Shown here: positions 1 through 9,313 of the stretch, piece by piece | How positions within the stretch are numbered: position 1 is the stretch's first letter | How the letters are laid out: each line of letters starts with the position of its first letter | Origin: Trebonia sp963759545 | Lineage (GTDB): Bacteria; Actinomycetota; Actinomycetes; Streptosporangiales; Streptosporangiaceae | Reading direction: 5' to 3' | Assembly (NCBI GenBank): GCA_963759545.1 | Contig: CAVXAB010000045.1 | Coordinates: 14,516-78,515 of the forward strand | DNA length: 64,000 nt | Notes under the pieces: model-generated | What the model saw: the letters and a program-made list of their open reading frames with translations, nothing else | Databases searched by the model: none | What the model was told of the DNA's origin: nothing | Position numbers and translations under genes: made by a program

Positions 1-1
1 G

Positions 2-3000
2 GCCCGTGCCGCACTCGCGGAGCTAGGCGAGCCGGGTGCGGCGCTACTCGGTGCCGACCTCACGCACCTGTGGCTTTCCGCGGAGATCGTGGTCGACGCC
101 GACACCCAGGCGGACGCGCTGCGTGCCGGGCTGGCGCTGCCGCCAGGCCAGGGGAGGGACGACGCCCTGGTCGACGGTCTCGCGGCGGACGGCGAACTGC
201 TCGCCGACGAGCCGTACGCCGACTGGGCGGACCGGGCCAGGGACAGGCTGAACTCACTGCGCCAGGAGGCCAGGCTCGTGCTGGCACGAGACCGGTCGAA
301 GGGCGCGGGCCGGTCAGGTCCAGAGGACGTCACGGCGGCCTGGCTCGCGTGCCTCGACCACGACCCCGCCTGCGAGGAAGCGGCGGGTGCCCTGATCCGC
401 GGTTACCTCACGCAGGGACGCCCGGAGCAGGCCGCCCGCGTGTTCGAACGCTGCCGCGCCGCGCTTGAGGAGCTCGGCCTGCGGATCTCCCCGTCCCTAG
501 AGCGGATCTACGCGTCGGCCACCGCCGCCCGCGCTCCGGCGCCGCAGGCAGCTCAGGTCCAGGCAGTATCACCCGTCCCGTCAGGATCACCCGTCCCGTC
601 AGGCGTCGCGCCGCTCGCCCAGGCCGCGCCTTCTGCGCCCGCCAAGCGAAGCGCCGCGCGCGAGGAACGCCGCCCCGTGACCGTGCTGTTCGCCGAGCTG
701 GCCGCCCCGGCCGGGCTGGCGGGCACGCTTGGCCTCGAAGCGCTGCGCGACCTGGTCGGCGGCTCGCTCGCGACGGTCATCGCCCAGGTCGAGGCCTTTG
801 GCGGGACCGTCACCTCGGTGTCTGGCCGTGGCCTGCAGGCCATGTTCGGCGCGCCAGAGGCGCACGAAGACGACCCGGAGCGGGCGGTCCGCGCGGCCTA
901 CCGGGCCGTGTCCGCCACCGCGGCGGCGGCAACCGCCGTCGGCGCGAGTGCCGCGGCGGCGGAAACCCTGGGACTGCGGATCGGCGTCGAGTCGGGCCCG
1001 GCCGTCGTCGGCCCGATCGGCGACGGCGCCAAGGTGGAATACGCCGCGTTCGGCGACGTGGTCAGCGTAGCGGCGGCGCTGCAGTCGGCCGCCCGCCCGG
1101 GATCGGTCCTCGTCGGCCCCGCGACGCGTACCGCGACCGCCCACCTGTTCAGCTGGGGGCCCGCGGAAGAAGTGACGCTCGCCGCCGACGCCAAGCCCAT
1201 GGCTGCCGCCTACCTGGACGCCCCCTTGGCCAGGGCGGCTGACCGGCGGCCGCGCCTCGGCGGCCAAGCGCCGCTGGCCGGCCGCCAGGCCGAGCTGCGC
1301 ATGCTCGACGTCGCGCTGCGGGCGGCGGTCGCGGGCCGTGGCCAGGTCATCGCGCTGACCGGCGAGCCTGGGATCGGGAAGACCCGCCTGGTCCAGGAGT
1401 CACGCAAGCGGTTCATCGCCTGGGTCGGCGCGGGCGGCGGCCGGCGGCCGCTCTGGCTTGAGGGCCGCTGCACGTCTTACGCGTCCGCGACCCCCTACGG
1501 CCTGTACCGCCAGCTGATCGCGAGCTGGATTGGCGTGGCGCTCGACCAGCCGCCGGCCCGGATCCGCGCGGCCCTGGCGGACGCGCTGACCCACCTGCTC
1601 GGCAACGCGAACCTCCTCGCCCCGCTCGCTTCGCTGATGGGCCTGCCCCAGGGGCAGTCCGCGGCAACGTCCGTTCGGACCAGCCCGGAGGAAATGCAAC
1701 GGCAGGCGTTCACCGCCGTGCGGGCCCTGGTGGCGCGGTTCGCGGCCGTGGCGCCCACCGTGCTCGTACTCGAAGACCTGCACTGGGCCGACCCGACCTC
1801 GCTGCGGCTCACCGCCGAGCTCGCGGAACTCGCCAAGGACCGGCCACTGCTGCTGATCGCCACCAGCAGGCCAGGACCGCACGCGCTGCCACCCGCCCGC
1901 GAGATCCGCCTGCGCCCCCTGGCGGTCGACGCGGCCGAGGCCCTGGCGACGTCACTGCTCGGCAAGGTCGGACCGCGGGCGCTCGCCGCCGCGCTCGCGA
2001 GCGCGGACGGCAACCCGCTGTTCCTTGAGGAGCGCCTGGCCGAGATGCTTGAAGCCGGTGCCCTCGTCGAGGACCAGGGCACCTGGCAGCTGCGCGAGCC
2101 GGCGAACCCGCCGCTGCCCCAGTTGCTTGAGCGGCTTGTCCGTGCCCGTGAGGACCGGCTCAGCCCGCCCGCCGTCGACGCGATCAGGGCCGCCGCGGTC
2201 CTTGGCACCCGGTTCACCGACGGGCTGCTCGCCGCGATGCTCGGCACCACGCCGGCCGCGCTGGCACCGGTCCTCACCGAGCTGACCGAGAGTGATCTCG
2301 TGCATCACGCGGAGAACTCGAGGTCCGCCTTCCTGTTCCGGCACGCCCTGATCCAGGAGGCCACCTACCTGGCACCGCTGCGCGCCGAGCGCCGCGACCT
2401 CCACGCCCGCGCGGCCCGCGCGATCGAGGCCGCCGCCGCCGGCCGGCTGCCGGAAGTCGCCGCCATCCTTGGCCGGCACTACGCGATAGCGGAGAACGCC
2501 GACCGCGCGGTGCACTTCCTGGAGCTCGCCGGCGACCACGCGACCGACGCGTTCGCGAACGACGAGGCGGTCGCGTCGTTCCGCGAGGCCCTGGCCGTGA
2601 CGGAACGCGCGGGCGTTCAGCTGGCGGCCGCCGCCGTTCAGTTGAACGCCAAGCTCGCCAACGTCCTGTGGCGCACCGCGCGACGCGATGAGGCCAGGGA
2701 CGCCTTCCACGCGGCGCTGCGCTTGGCCAGCACAGCGCCGCGTCCGCTGGACCCGGTGCTGCGGGCGCACCTGCATACCCGCCTCGGCCGGCTGGAGATG
2801 CACGAGAAACGCTATGCCGAGGCGGCCGCCGCCTACGACGCCGCTCAGGCACTGCTCGGTCCGGATGCGGGCAGCGCCGACACGACCGATGACGCGGCGA
2901 CCGACCAGTGGCTTGAGCTCATGATCGACGGCTGGGCCAGCATGCACTTGTGGTGCCTCGAGCTCGACCTCGCCCTCGCCGTGCTCGAACAGGTCAGACC

Positions 3001-3742
3001 GGTTCTTGCGGCCCACGGGTCGCCGGCGAGGAAGACGGCCTTCTATCGCTTCTGGACGCTGCAGAAGCTGCTGCGCAACCGGTTGCGCGTCGACGAGGAG
3101 GACCTCGCGAACCTGCGTGCCGCCATCGCAGCGGCCGAGCATTCCGGCGAGGACAGGGACAAGGATGTCGGTTACGCGACGGACTTCCTCGGCTGGGCGC
3201 TGTGGCTGCGCGGTGACCTGGCCGCCGCCGCCGAAGTGGAGACCAAGGCCCTGAACTTGGCCGAGCGCATCGGCGAGACCGTCCTGCGCGACCTGGCCCT
3301 GATGACCCTCACCTTGATCGCCCTGCGCCGGCATGACACAGCGGCGGTGCGCGCCTTGCTCCCGCGGGCGTTGGAGGCGACCAGGGAGCTTGGCGCGAAA
3401 TTTGACGGCCGCCTCGCGGCGAACATGTCCGTCGCGGCCTGGCTAGCCTGGCAGGACGGACGCCCGGACGAGGTCCTGAGGCTAGCCGCCGAGATCGAGT
3501 CCCTCGACCTGACGAACGTCGGCTCAGCCGCGATGCACGGGTGGACCTACCTGTTCCCGGTGATCGCCGTCCGGCTAGCCGCGGGGGCTACCGCGGAGGC
3601 CGTCGCCGCCGCTCGCTGGATCATCGACCCGTCACAGCAGCTGCTACCCGACGACCTGACAAGCGTCCTTGCCGCCGCCTGCGCGTCCTGGGACGCGGGC
3701 GAATCGGCGCGGGCGGCACAGTACCTGACGCGAGGCGCTTGA
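2..3742 (+). CDS. BTAD / cyclase-homology / AAA ATPase / TPR transcriptional regulator (5'-partial)
   Basis: The frame is open to the left edge, so the true start (and probably a SARP-type winged helix) lies outside. The first ~150 visible residues are a bacterial transcriptional activation (BTAD) repeat region. A class III nucleotide-cyclase homology domain follows (from VTVLFAEL to about AFGDVVSVAAAL). Then comes a STAND/AAA ATPase with Walker A GEPGIGKTRL and Walker B VLVLEDLHWAD, and a long TPR-like alpha-helical C-terminus. The cyclase domain looks inactive: the first metal-binding Asp is Glu (LFAEL for LFADL), the second is Arg (SGRGLQAMFG for IGDAVMAVFG), and the catalytic Asn/Arg positions read S/A. 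The likely role is a signal-responsive regulator of secondary metabolism or stress genes. The ligand is unknown. Confidence 0.85.
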   Translation, partial: ARAALAELGEPGAALLGADLTHLWLSAEIVVDADTQADALRAGLALPPGQGRDDALVDGLAADGELLADEPYADWADRARDRLNSLRQEARLVLARDRSKGAGRSGPEDVTAAWLACLDHDPACEEAAGALIRGYLTQGRPEQAARVFERCRAALEELGLRISPSLERIYASATAARAPAPQAAQVQAVSPVPSGSPVPSGVAPLAQAAPSAPAKRSAAREERRPVTVLFAELAAPAGLAGTLGLEALRDLVGGSLATVIAQVEAFGGTVTSVSGRGLQAMFGAPEAHEDDPERAVRAAYRAVSATAAAATAVGASAAAAETLGLRIGVESGPAVVGPIGDGAKVEYAAFGDVVSVAAALQSAARPGSVLVGPATRTATAHLFSWGPAEEVTLAADAKPMAAAYLDAPLARAADRRPRLGGQAPLAGRQAELRMLDVALRAAVAGRGQVIALTGEPGIGKTRLVQESRKRFIAWVGAGGGRRPLWLEGRCTSYASATPYGLYRQLIASWIGVALDQPPARIRAALADALTHLLGNANLLAPLASLMGLPQGQSAATSVRTSPEEMQRQAFTAVRALVARFAAVAPTVLVLEDLHWADPTSLRLTAELAELAKDRPLLLIATSRPGPHALPPAREIRLRPLAVDAAEALATSLLGKVGPRALAAALASADGNPLFLEERLAEMLEAGALVEDQGTWQLREPANPPLPQLLERLVRAREDRLSPPAVDAIRAAAVLGTRFTDGLLAAMLGTTPAALAPVLTELTESDLVHHAENSRSAFLFRHALIQEATYLAPLRAERRDLHARAARAIEAAAAGRLPEVAAILGRHYAIAENADRAVHFLELAGDHATDAFANDEAVASFREALAVTERAGVQLAAAAVQLNAKLANVLWRTARRDEARDAFHAALRLASTAPRPLDPVLRAHLHTRLGRLEMHEKRYAEAAAAYDAAQALLGPDAGSADTTDDAATDQWLELMIDGWASMHLWCLELDLALAVLEQVRPVLAAHGSPARKTAFYRFWTLQKLLRNRLRVDEEDLANLRAAIAAAEHSGEDRDKDVGYATDFLGWALWLRGDLAAAAEVETKALNLAERIGETVLRDLALMTLTLIALRRHDTAAVRALLPRALEATRELGAKFDGRLAANMSVAAWLAWQDGRPDEVLRLAAEIESLDLTNVGSAAMHGWTYLFPVIAVRLAAGATAEAVAAARWIIDPSQQLLPDDLTSVLAAACASWDAGESARAAQYLTRGA

Positions 3743-3948
3743 CGTGGCCCGCGCCCGCGCCTACTTCTGATCAACGCCGAGTGCAATGCCTGGCCGGCCA
3801 CGGCCCGGGTTCTGCCGGTTCACCAGCCCATCCGCCGCTCGGCGAACCCACCCGCACGTTGCGTGCGGGAGCGGCGGCACTGAGTGCCGGCTTCTGTAGA
3901 GTGCACTGACAGGAAACAGCGCGCCGGGAGACGGGGGCCCCACCGGAT

Positions 3949-5229
3949 ATGCCGAACGAGGACGCCGCCAAAGAGACCGGAGCCGCGAGGTACGCCGGCC
4001 CCGAGTACAAGCGCCTCCTCGACGCCGCCCGCCGCTCGCTCGAGCGCACCGGCGGCGACCTGACCCGCACGGTCACGGTCAAGTCCCCCGATGACAGGGA
4101 GCGCCGCGTCATCATCGGGATCACCGGCCAGTACCGCCCAGAAGGCGTCAGCATGCTCGCCGTGCGCCTCGCCGACCTCGACCAGGCCGTCCGCGAGGCC
4201 GCCGGGCAGGGCCTTGCCCAGCTGCTCGAGCGCCTCGGCCCGGCGCTCAAGGACCACCCCGCCGAGCGGCAGCGGCTGACGGACGGACGCGAAGCCGCTA
4301 TCAGTTCCGCGGAAGACTCCTTCCTGACCGCGCGGAGCTGGTTTCAGGCCTGGCTGGCGGAGCTAGCCGCCGACGGGACCCTGACCAGGCTGGTCAACTC
4401 CGGCGAAACCGCGCAACTGCGCCAGGCGACCCGCGTTCTTGAGTGGATCGAGCAGCGAATCGAGCTGAAGGCCGCCCCCGCGCAGCTGGCCGAGCTCGCG
4501 GCGACGATCACCGGGAACACCAAGTCGCTCAACCACGGCACGGTCCTCGCGTCGCTCGTGCTCCGCGCGCTCGCGTTCCGCCTCGGCGCGGGTCGCCCGA
4601 GGACGACCGAGGAACGCCGCGACCTGTGGGACCGCAACGGGGTCATCGTCGACGACCTGGCCAGCCGCGTCCTCGTGCTCAACCTGCCCGCGGCGGGCGA
4701 TGGCCTGGGGGAGTGGCTCACCTCGGCGAAGGCATACGGCACCCCCTTCTACGTCACCCTGCACCAGCTGGTCACGATGCCGGTCACCGTTCCGCGCCAG
4801 CTCGTCCACGCCTGCGAGAACCCGGCCGTCCTGCGGCGCGCGGCCGCTGAGCTTGGCGCCGATGCCCGGCCGCTCGTCTGCACCGAGGGCCAGCCGTCCA
4901 CCGCGTTCCACCGCCTGGCCGCCGCCATCACGAAGACGGGCGGCAAGCTCCGCTACCACGGCGACTTCGACTGGCCAGGCGTCAGCATCGCCACGGGCAT
5001 CATCAGCAGGCACAACGCGCGCCCGTGGCGTCTCACCGTCACCGACTACGAGACCGCCATCAAGAACAACGCCGACTACGTAAGCCTCGCGGGAACCCCG
5101 CAGCCCACCCCGTGGGACCCGCCCCTGGCCGCCGCGATGACCGCGCACGACCGCGCCGTCTACGAGGAATCCGTCGCGGACCCCCTCATCGCCGACCTGG
5201 CCAGGGACGCCGGTGACGGTGACGGATGA
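3949..5229 (+). CDS. DUF3323/DUF2399 (TIGR02679) protein, JetD-like Toprim nuclease subunit, orphan
   Basis: A 426-aa protein of usual family length. The N-terminal half matches the TIGR02679/DUF3323 pattern. The C-terminal DUF2399 half carries a Toprim-like core: conserved Glu in HACENPAVL, then LVCTEGQPS, then the acidic pair in YHGDFDWPGV, ending with a PWDPPLAAAM segment typical of the family. In established Wadjet-type plasmid-defence systems this family (JetD) is the nuclease partner of a JetABC condensin encoded in the same four-gene operon. Here it stands alone: upstream is a transcriptional regulator and downstream a convergent conservon, with no TIGR02677, TIGR02678 or SMC-like TIGR02680 gene within the window. 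All putative catalytic residues are present, so it is not obviously dead. Confidence 0.85.
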   Translation: MPNEDAAKETGAARYAGPEYKRLLDAARRSLERTGGDLTRTVTVKSPDDRERRVIIGITGQYRPEGVSMLAVRLADLDQAVREAAGQGLAQLLERLGPALKDHPAERQRLTDGREAAISSAEDSFLTARSWFQAWLAELAADGTLTRLVNSGETAQLRQATRVLEWIEQRIELKAAPAQLAELAATITGNTKSLNHGTVLASLVLRALAFRLGAGRPRTTEERRDLWDRNGVIVDDLASRVLVLNLPAAGDGLGEWLTSAKAYGTPFYVTLHQLVTMPVTVPRQLVHACENPAVLRRAAAELGADARPLVCTEGQPSTAFHRLAAAITKTGGKLRYHGDFDWPGVSIATGIISRHNARPWRLTVTDYETAIKNNADYVSLAGTPQPTPWDPPLAAAMTAHDRAVYEESVADPLIADLARDAGDGDG

Positions 5230-5237
5230 AACAAGGA

Positions 5238-5265
5238 TTATCCCGAACGACTTCGGCTTACTCTG
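5238..5265 (+). repeat. dispersed intergenic motif, copy 1
   Basis: The 26 bases from TTATCCCGAACG to CGGCTTACTC match the copy at 35848-35873 with four mismatches. It lies just past the stop of the JetD-like gene. Related but weaker copies are at 18692 and 23191. Confidence 0.4.
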
Positions 5266-5289
5266 GTGGCGGAGGCCGTCACCGCCGAC

Positions 5290-5898
5290 TCAGGCAAGCG
5301 TGACCTGGCCCTGCTTGCTCCTGCTGTTCAGCACGTACCGGACCAGGCTGACCAGGACCTTCTTCACCGAGTCGCGGTTCCTCGCGTCGCACAGCACGAC
5401 CGGCACTTCCGGCTTGAGCGTCAGGGCGACCCTGATGTCCTCCGGCTCGAACCGGGGAGCGCCGTCGAAGCAGTTGACCGCGATGATGAACGGCGTGCCG
5501 TTCCGCTCGAAGTAGTCGATCGAGGCGAAGCAGTCGGCGATCCGCCGGGTGTCGGCCATGACCACGGCGCCGATCGCGCCGACCGTCAGGTCGTCCCACA
5601 TGAACCAGAAGCGCTCCTGCCCGGGCGTGCCGAAGAGGTAGAGCACCAGCTGGGACTGGAAGCTGATCCGGCCGAAGTCCATGGCCACGGTCGTGGTGGT
5701 CTTGGCGCTGCCGCCCTGGATGTCGTCGACGCCCACGCTGCGGTCGCTCAGCGGCTCCTCGGTGCGCAGCGGCCGTATCTCGCTGATCGCACCGACCAGC
5801 GTGGTCTTCCCGACGCCGAACCCGCCGGCGATGAGGATCTTGGCGGTCGACGGCACGTCGGCACCGACCGCGCCGCCGTCAAAGTGATTCGAGTCCAT
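5290..5898 (-). CDS. cvnD: Conservon small GTPase, CvnD-type
   Basis: A ~202-aa small Ras-like GTP-binding protein. The P-loop is GGFGVGKTTLVGAI, the switch/G3 region falls at TTTTVAMDFGRIS, and the G-protein core continues through LFGTPGQERFWFMW and VVMADTRR. The ATG at 5898 is preferred over the TTG one codon upstream. The start overlaps the end of the DUF742 gene by 20 bases, so the two are translationally coupled. In the Streptomyces conservon model CvnD is a membrane-associated switch working with CvnA, B and C, analogous to a eukaryotic G-protein relay. It is last in its operon and converges on the JetD-like gene. Confidence 0.95.
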   Translation of the reverse strand: MDSNHFDGGAVGADVPSTAKILIAGGFGVGKTTLVGAISEIRPLRTEEPLSDRSVGVDDIQGGSAKTTTTVAMDFGRISFQSQLVLYLFGTPGQERFWFMWDDLTVGAIGAVVMADTRRIADCFASIDYFERNGTPFIIAVNCFDGAPRFEPEDIRVALTLKPEVPVVLCDARNRDSVKKVLVSLVRYVLNSRSKQGQVTLA

Positions 5899-6262
5899 CA
5901 AGCACCATCCTCAGTAGGCGCTGGTCGGGTACGTGCTGTCGCTGCGCGGAGACGATCCGCATCATTCCCTCGCTCATCAGGTCGCCGAGCAGGACGCGGA
6001 CCACTCCCAGGGGAAGGTCAATCTCAGAGGTCAGGTCGACGATTGGCATGGGCCGACGGCAGACGGCGAGAATCCGCCGGTGCTCTGGCCCCGGCCGGAA
6101 GTACTCAGGCGGCCGCTCGCCGGTGGCGACGATGACGTCGATGAGGCCGAGCGACGCGTCGCCGTGGGGCAGGGTCCGCCCCTTCGTCAGCGCGTAGGGG
6201 CGGACCACCGGGCCGGCTTCCTGGTCGAACCACCGTTCTTCGTGACGGTCGTGCGGGGTCAT
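5879..6262 (-). CDS. cvnC: DUF742 family protein, CvnC-type
   Basis: A 127-aa DUF742 protein with the typical opening RWFDQEAGPVVRPYALTKGR, the central PIVDLTSEIDLPLGVVRVLL helix-turn region and the C-terminal RLLRMVLDGLESL. DUF742 proteins resemble a winged helix and are always found between the roadblock and GTPase genes of conservons. The start ATG overlaps the stop of the roadblock gene (ATGA, 4 bases), showing tight operon coupling. The biochemical role is not established. Confidence 0.95.
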   Translation of the reverse strand: MTPHDRHEERWFDQEAGPVVRPYALTKGRTLPHGDASLGLIDVIVATGERPPEYFRPGPEHRRILAVCRRPMPIVDLTSEIDLPLGVVRVLLGDLMSEGMMRIVSAQRQHVPDQRLLRMVLDGLESL

Positions 6263-6678
6263 TCTGCCGCTATCTCGTGCTCAGGGAATCTAGGCTCGGC
6301 GGCCAGGTACTTGCCCATGCGGCGGACCAGCATCGCCATCTCGTAGGCGATAAGGCCCATGTTCGCCTCGGCGGAGGTGAGTACCGCCAGGCAGGTGCCC
6401 TTCCCCGCCGCGATGACGAAGAGGAATGCCTGTTCCATCTCGATGATGGTCTGCCGGACCTCACCGCCGTGAAAGTGCCGCCCAGCACCGCGGGCCAGGC
6501 TCTGCACTCCTGCCGCCAGGGCAGACAGGTGCTCGCCGTCCTCACCGGTCAGTCCCCGTGACGCCGCCACCACCAGGCCGTCCCTGGACAAGATGACCGC
6601 CTGCTGAACGTGCTCGACCTGGTTGACCAGGTTGTCAAGCAGCCAGCTCAGCTGTCCGGCCGTGTCAGTCTGTGCCAT
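6259..6678 (-). CDS. cvnB: Roadblock/LC7 domain protein, CvnB-type
   Basis: A 139-aa single-domain roadblock/LC7 protein: LSWLLDNLVNQVEHVQQAVI at the N-terminus, the LSRDGLVVAASRGL strand-turn and the LAVLTSAEANMGLIAYEMAM C-terminal half. Roadblock proteins act as GTPase regulators (GAP or scaffold). In conservons this one is thought to modulate the CvnD GTPase and to contact the CvnA sensor. It sits 16 bases after the sensor kinase gene and overlaps the next gene by 4 bases. Confidence 0.95.
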   Translation of the reverse strand: MAQTDTAGQLSWLLDNLVNQVEHVQQAVILSRDGLVVAASRGLTGEDGEHLSALAAGVQSLARGAGRHFHGGEVRQTIIEMEQAFLFVIAAGKGTCLAVLTSAEANMGLIAYEMAMLVRRMGKYLAAEPRFPEHEIAAE

Positions 6679-6694
6679 TACCCCCGCCTCGCTA

Positions 6695-9313
6695 TCACTC
6701 AGTCTCGTTGTCGGAGATGCCCGCCGGATCGTCCAGGTCGTCGACGCGGCCCCGCTCCCAGCCGTGCTGCATCAAGATCATCAAGTTGCGAGTCGCCTCG
6801 GGCGATCGCGCCTCGACGTCAGGCGCCGCGCCTTCCGCCGCCGCGCCTTCCGCCGCCTGCTTGCCGCCGTTAGCGTCGGCTCGCAACTGCGGCGCCAGGC
6901 TCGCCTGCGGGACCCGGATCGGCATCCCGAGATGGCTGCCAGGCGATGCCGCCCCGGCTGCTGCCTGCTGACTATGCTGCGCCGCGGGTGCCGAGGCGGG
7001 CGTGTCCTCGCCCGGCAGGCCCGGCCCCCGCGCGGCCGGAGTCCGGCTGAAGGGATCGAACCAGGACGTGCCAGGGTCCGCGTCCCATGGCGGCTTCTCC
7101 GCGGGCGCCGTCGGCGGCGAGGCCTCAGGAGCCTGCGGCTCGTCCTGCGCGTACTCCCACGGCGCTCGCGGGAGGGCCGGCAGTGCCGGGAGCCGCGCTT
7201 CCTCGTCGCGGCCCGCTACGTCGGTGCCTGTCCGCCGGCCCGTCGCGGCCGCGGACAGCCGGTGCCGGCCGCTCACGCCGAAGGCCGGCATCGGCCCGGA
7301 GGTGGAAAGGTCGGATGGCCTCGCGACAGGCGGCAGGATCACATCGCCGGGCTGCTGGCCATCGGCGGGCCCGCCGCCCTGGCTAGCGAGCGTCCCGGCC
7401 TCTTCCTCGCGCACGATCACGCCGAAGGGCAGCAGCAGGATGGCCGTCGTGCCCCCGTACACCGACTGGCGCAGCGACACCTTGATGGCGTGCCTGGCGG
7501 CCAGCCTGCTGACGACGAACAGGCCGAGCTGCTCGCTGTTCGCGAGGTCGAACTCGGGCGGGTTCGCCAGCCGCGTGTTGATGTCGGCGAGTTCCTCCTG
7601 GCTCAGCCCGAGGCCGCGGTCCTCGATCTCCGCGACCAGGCCGGTGCCCGCCCGGTCCGCCCTGACCTCGATCCTGGTGTTCGGCGGGGAGAAGACCGTG
7701 GCGTTCTCGACGAGCTCGGCGACGAGGTGGATGACGTCGTTGACCGCGTTCCCGGTGACCAGGTCGCGTGACTCGCTGAGCACGTCGACCCGGACGTAGT
7801 CCTCGACCTCGGCTATCGCGGCGCGCAGCACGTCGACGACCGGGACGGGCTCGCGCCAGCCGCGGCCGGGCGTGGACCCGGACAAGATGATCAGGCCCTC
7901 GGCGTGCCTGCGCATGCGGGTGGTGAGGTGGTCGAGGCGGAACAGGTCGGCGAGCGCGCCCGGCTCGCTGGTCCGCCGCTCCATCGAGTCCAGCATGCCG
8001 AGCTGGCGGTGCAGCAGCGACTGGTTGCGCATGGAGATATTGAGGAAGACCCGGTTGACCCCCTTGCGCAGCCGCGCCTGCTCGACCGCGGCCGCGACGG
8101 CCGCCTCCTGCACGATGCCGAACGACCTCGCGATCTGGGAGATCTCCACGATGCCGCTGGTGCCAGGGGGCGGGGACTCGGCGAGCACGTCCACATCCTC
8201 GCCGCGCCGCAGCCGCTCGACCACGCGCGGCAGCCGCTCCTCGGCCATGTTACGGACGCTGGAGTACAGCCTGGTCAGGTCGCCGGTGACCTTGCGGCCA
8301 AACCAGGCGAGCAGGAAGACGGACACGATCACGGCGAGCAGTCCGATGCCGCCCGCCAGGATGGCCTTGGTGTACAGCCAGCTGCTCGCCGACCCGCTGA
8401 TCGCCGACAGCTGCGTGCCGATGCCGGCCTCTGCCGTCAGCATGGCGCCGAGGACCGTGCCCGAGGCCGCCCCCCACGTCGCGGCGTTCACCGGGATCGG
8501 CTCGCCGCCCGCGCCACCCATGATCTGACTCTCCATGGCCTGGAACTGCTGGTAGGCCGGCGAGTGGGAGACGGCGGCAAACCCGGCGCCCAGGCTGGGA
8601 GTGAGCAGCGACAGCGCCTGGTTCATGAGGAACCGCCTGCTGGTCGCGGTGCTGATGAACTGCTGCCGCGCCGTGGCGTCCATCCGGCCGTGCTCGACCG
8701 TCAGCGCGCCGTCCACCAGCGTTGCCTCCCGGCTGACCAGCTCCAGCTCCAGCGCCGCGTCGATGGCGCCGACGCCGATCGCCTGCAGCGAGGTGCCCTG
8801 GTCCAGCGTCTCCGCGTAGTAGAACTGGAACTGGGCGTCGGTGATGCTGCTGTACGCCTGGAAAGCGGCGGCGGGGGTCATCGTTCCGGCATCGACGGAC
8901 TGCCTGATGCCGGGGATGCCCCGCAGGTCGGCTTCCAGGGCGTTCAAGTCTGCCCTGGAAGAGGCGGTCAGCTGGTTGCTCCCGGCCAGCAGCGTGGCCT
9001 CGCCCCCGGGAAGCACCCGGTTGATTGATTCCCTCGTGGAGAGCAGCGAGGACTTCGCGGCCCGTCGGCCGCTGAGCAGCCAGAGATAGGTCTCGTGCTG
9101 CTCGGTGGGCAGCTGGATCGTCAGCGCGGCGACGTCCGGGCTGGTAGTGGCCAGGCCACTGACGTTGTAGTTGTGGTCGCTGACCGCGTCAGGGACGGTG
9201 ACGCTCGCCGCGAAGGCCCACAGGCCGATCAGCGAGACGAGGGGAACGGCGAACATGCCGATCAGGAACAGCCTGATCGGCCAGGAGCGGATAGGACGCC
9301 GGATAATCGCCAT
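6695..9313 (-). CDS. cvnA: Nitrate/nitrite-sensing-domain sensor histidine kinase-like ATPase, CvnA-type
   Basis: An 872-aa membrane sensor. A transmembrane segment at about residues 12-35 is followed by a long extracytoplasmic NIT-type helical domain. A second TM segment lies near residue 320-340 (WLYTKAILAGGIGLLAVIVS), then a HAMP-like linker, then a HATPase_c domain with N-box AELVENATVFSPP and G-box EIEDRGLGLS. A Pro/Ala-rich disordered tail of about 200 residues ends the protein. No standard phospho-acceptor H-box is evident, as is usual for CvnA. It heads the operon cvnABCD and probably signals through the roadblock/GTPase partners, not a response regulator. The upstream region is unusually AT-rich and probably contains its promoter. 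Confidence 0.93.
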   Translation of the reverse strand: MAIIRRPIRSWPIRLFLIGMFAVPLVSLIGLWAFAASVTVPDAVSDHNYNVSGLATTSPDVAALTIQLPTEQHETYLWLLSGRRAAKSSLLSTRESINRVLPGGEATLLAGSNQLTASSRADLNALEADLRGIPGIRQSVDAGTMTPAAAFQAYSSITDAQFQFYYAETLDQGTSLQAIGVGAIDAALELELVSREATLVDGALTVEHGRMDATARQQFISTATSRRFLMNQALSLLTPSLGAGFAAVSHSPAYQQFQAMESQIMGGAGGEPIPVNAATWGAASGTVLGAMLTAEAGIGTQLSAISGSASSWLYTKAILAGGIGLLAVIVSVFLLAWFGRKVTGDLTRLYSSVRNMAEERLPRVVERLRRGEDVDVLAESPPPGTSGIVEISQIARSFGIVQEAAVAAAVEQARLRKGVNRVFLNISMRNQSLLHRQLGMLDSMERRTSEPGALADLFRLDHLTTRMRRHAEGLIILSGSTPGRGWREPVPVVDVLRAAIAEVEDYVRVDVLSESRDLVTGNAVNDVIHLVAELVENATVFSPPNTRIEVRADRAGTGLVAEIEDRGLGLSQEELADINTRLANPPEFDLANSEQLGLFVVSRLAARHAIKVSLRQSVYGGTTAILLLPFGVIVREEEAGTLASQGGGPADGQQPGDVILPPVARPSDLSTSGPMPAFGVSGRHRLSAAATGRRTGTDVAGRDEEARLPALPALPRAPWEYAQDEPQAPEASPPTAPAEKPPWDADPGTSWFDPFSRTPAARGPGLPGEDTPASAPAAQHSQQAAAGAASPGSHLGMPIRVPQASLAPQLRADANGGKQAAEGAAAEGAAPDVEARSPEATRNLMILMQHGWERGRVDDLDDPAGISDNETE

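Noticed and set aside
3949..5229. A complete Wadjet defence system
   Set aside because: Only the JetD-like protein is present; no JetA, JetB or SMC-like gene lies on either side within the window.
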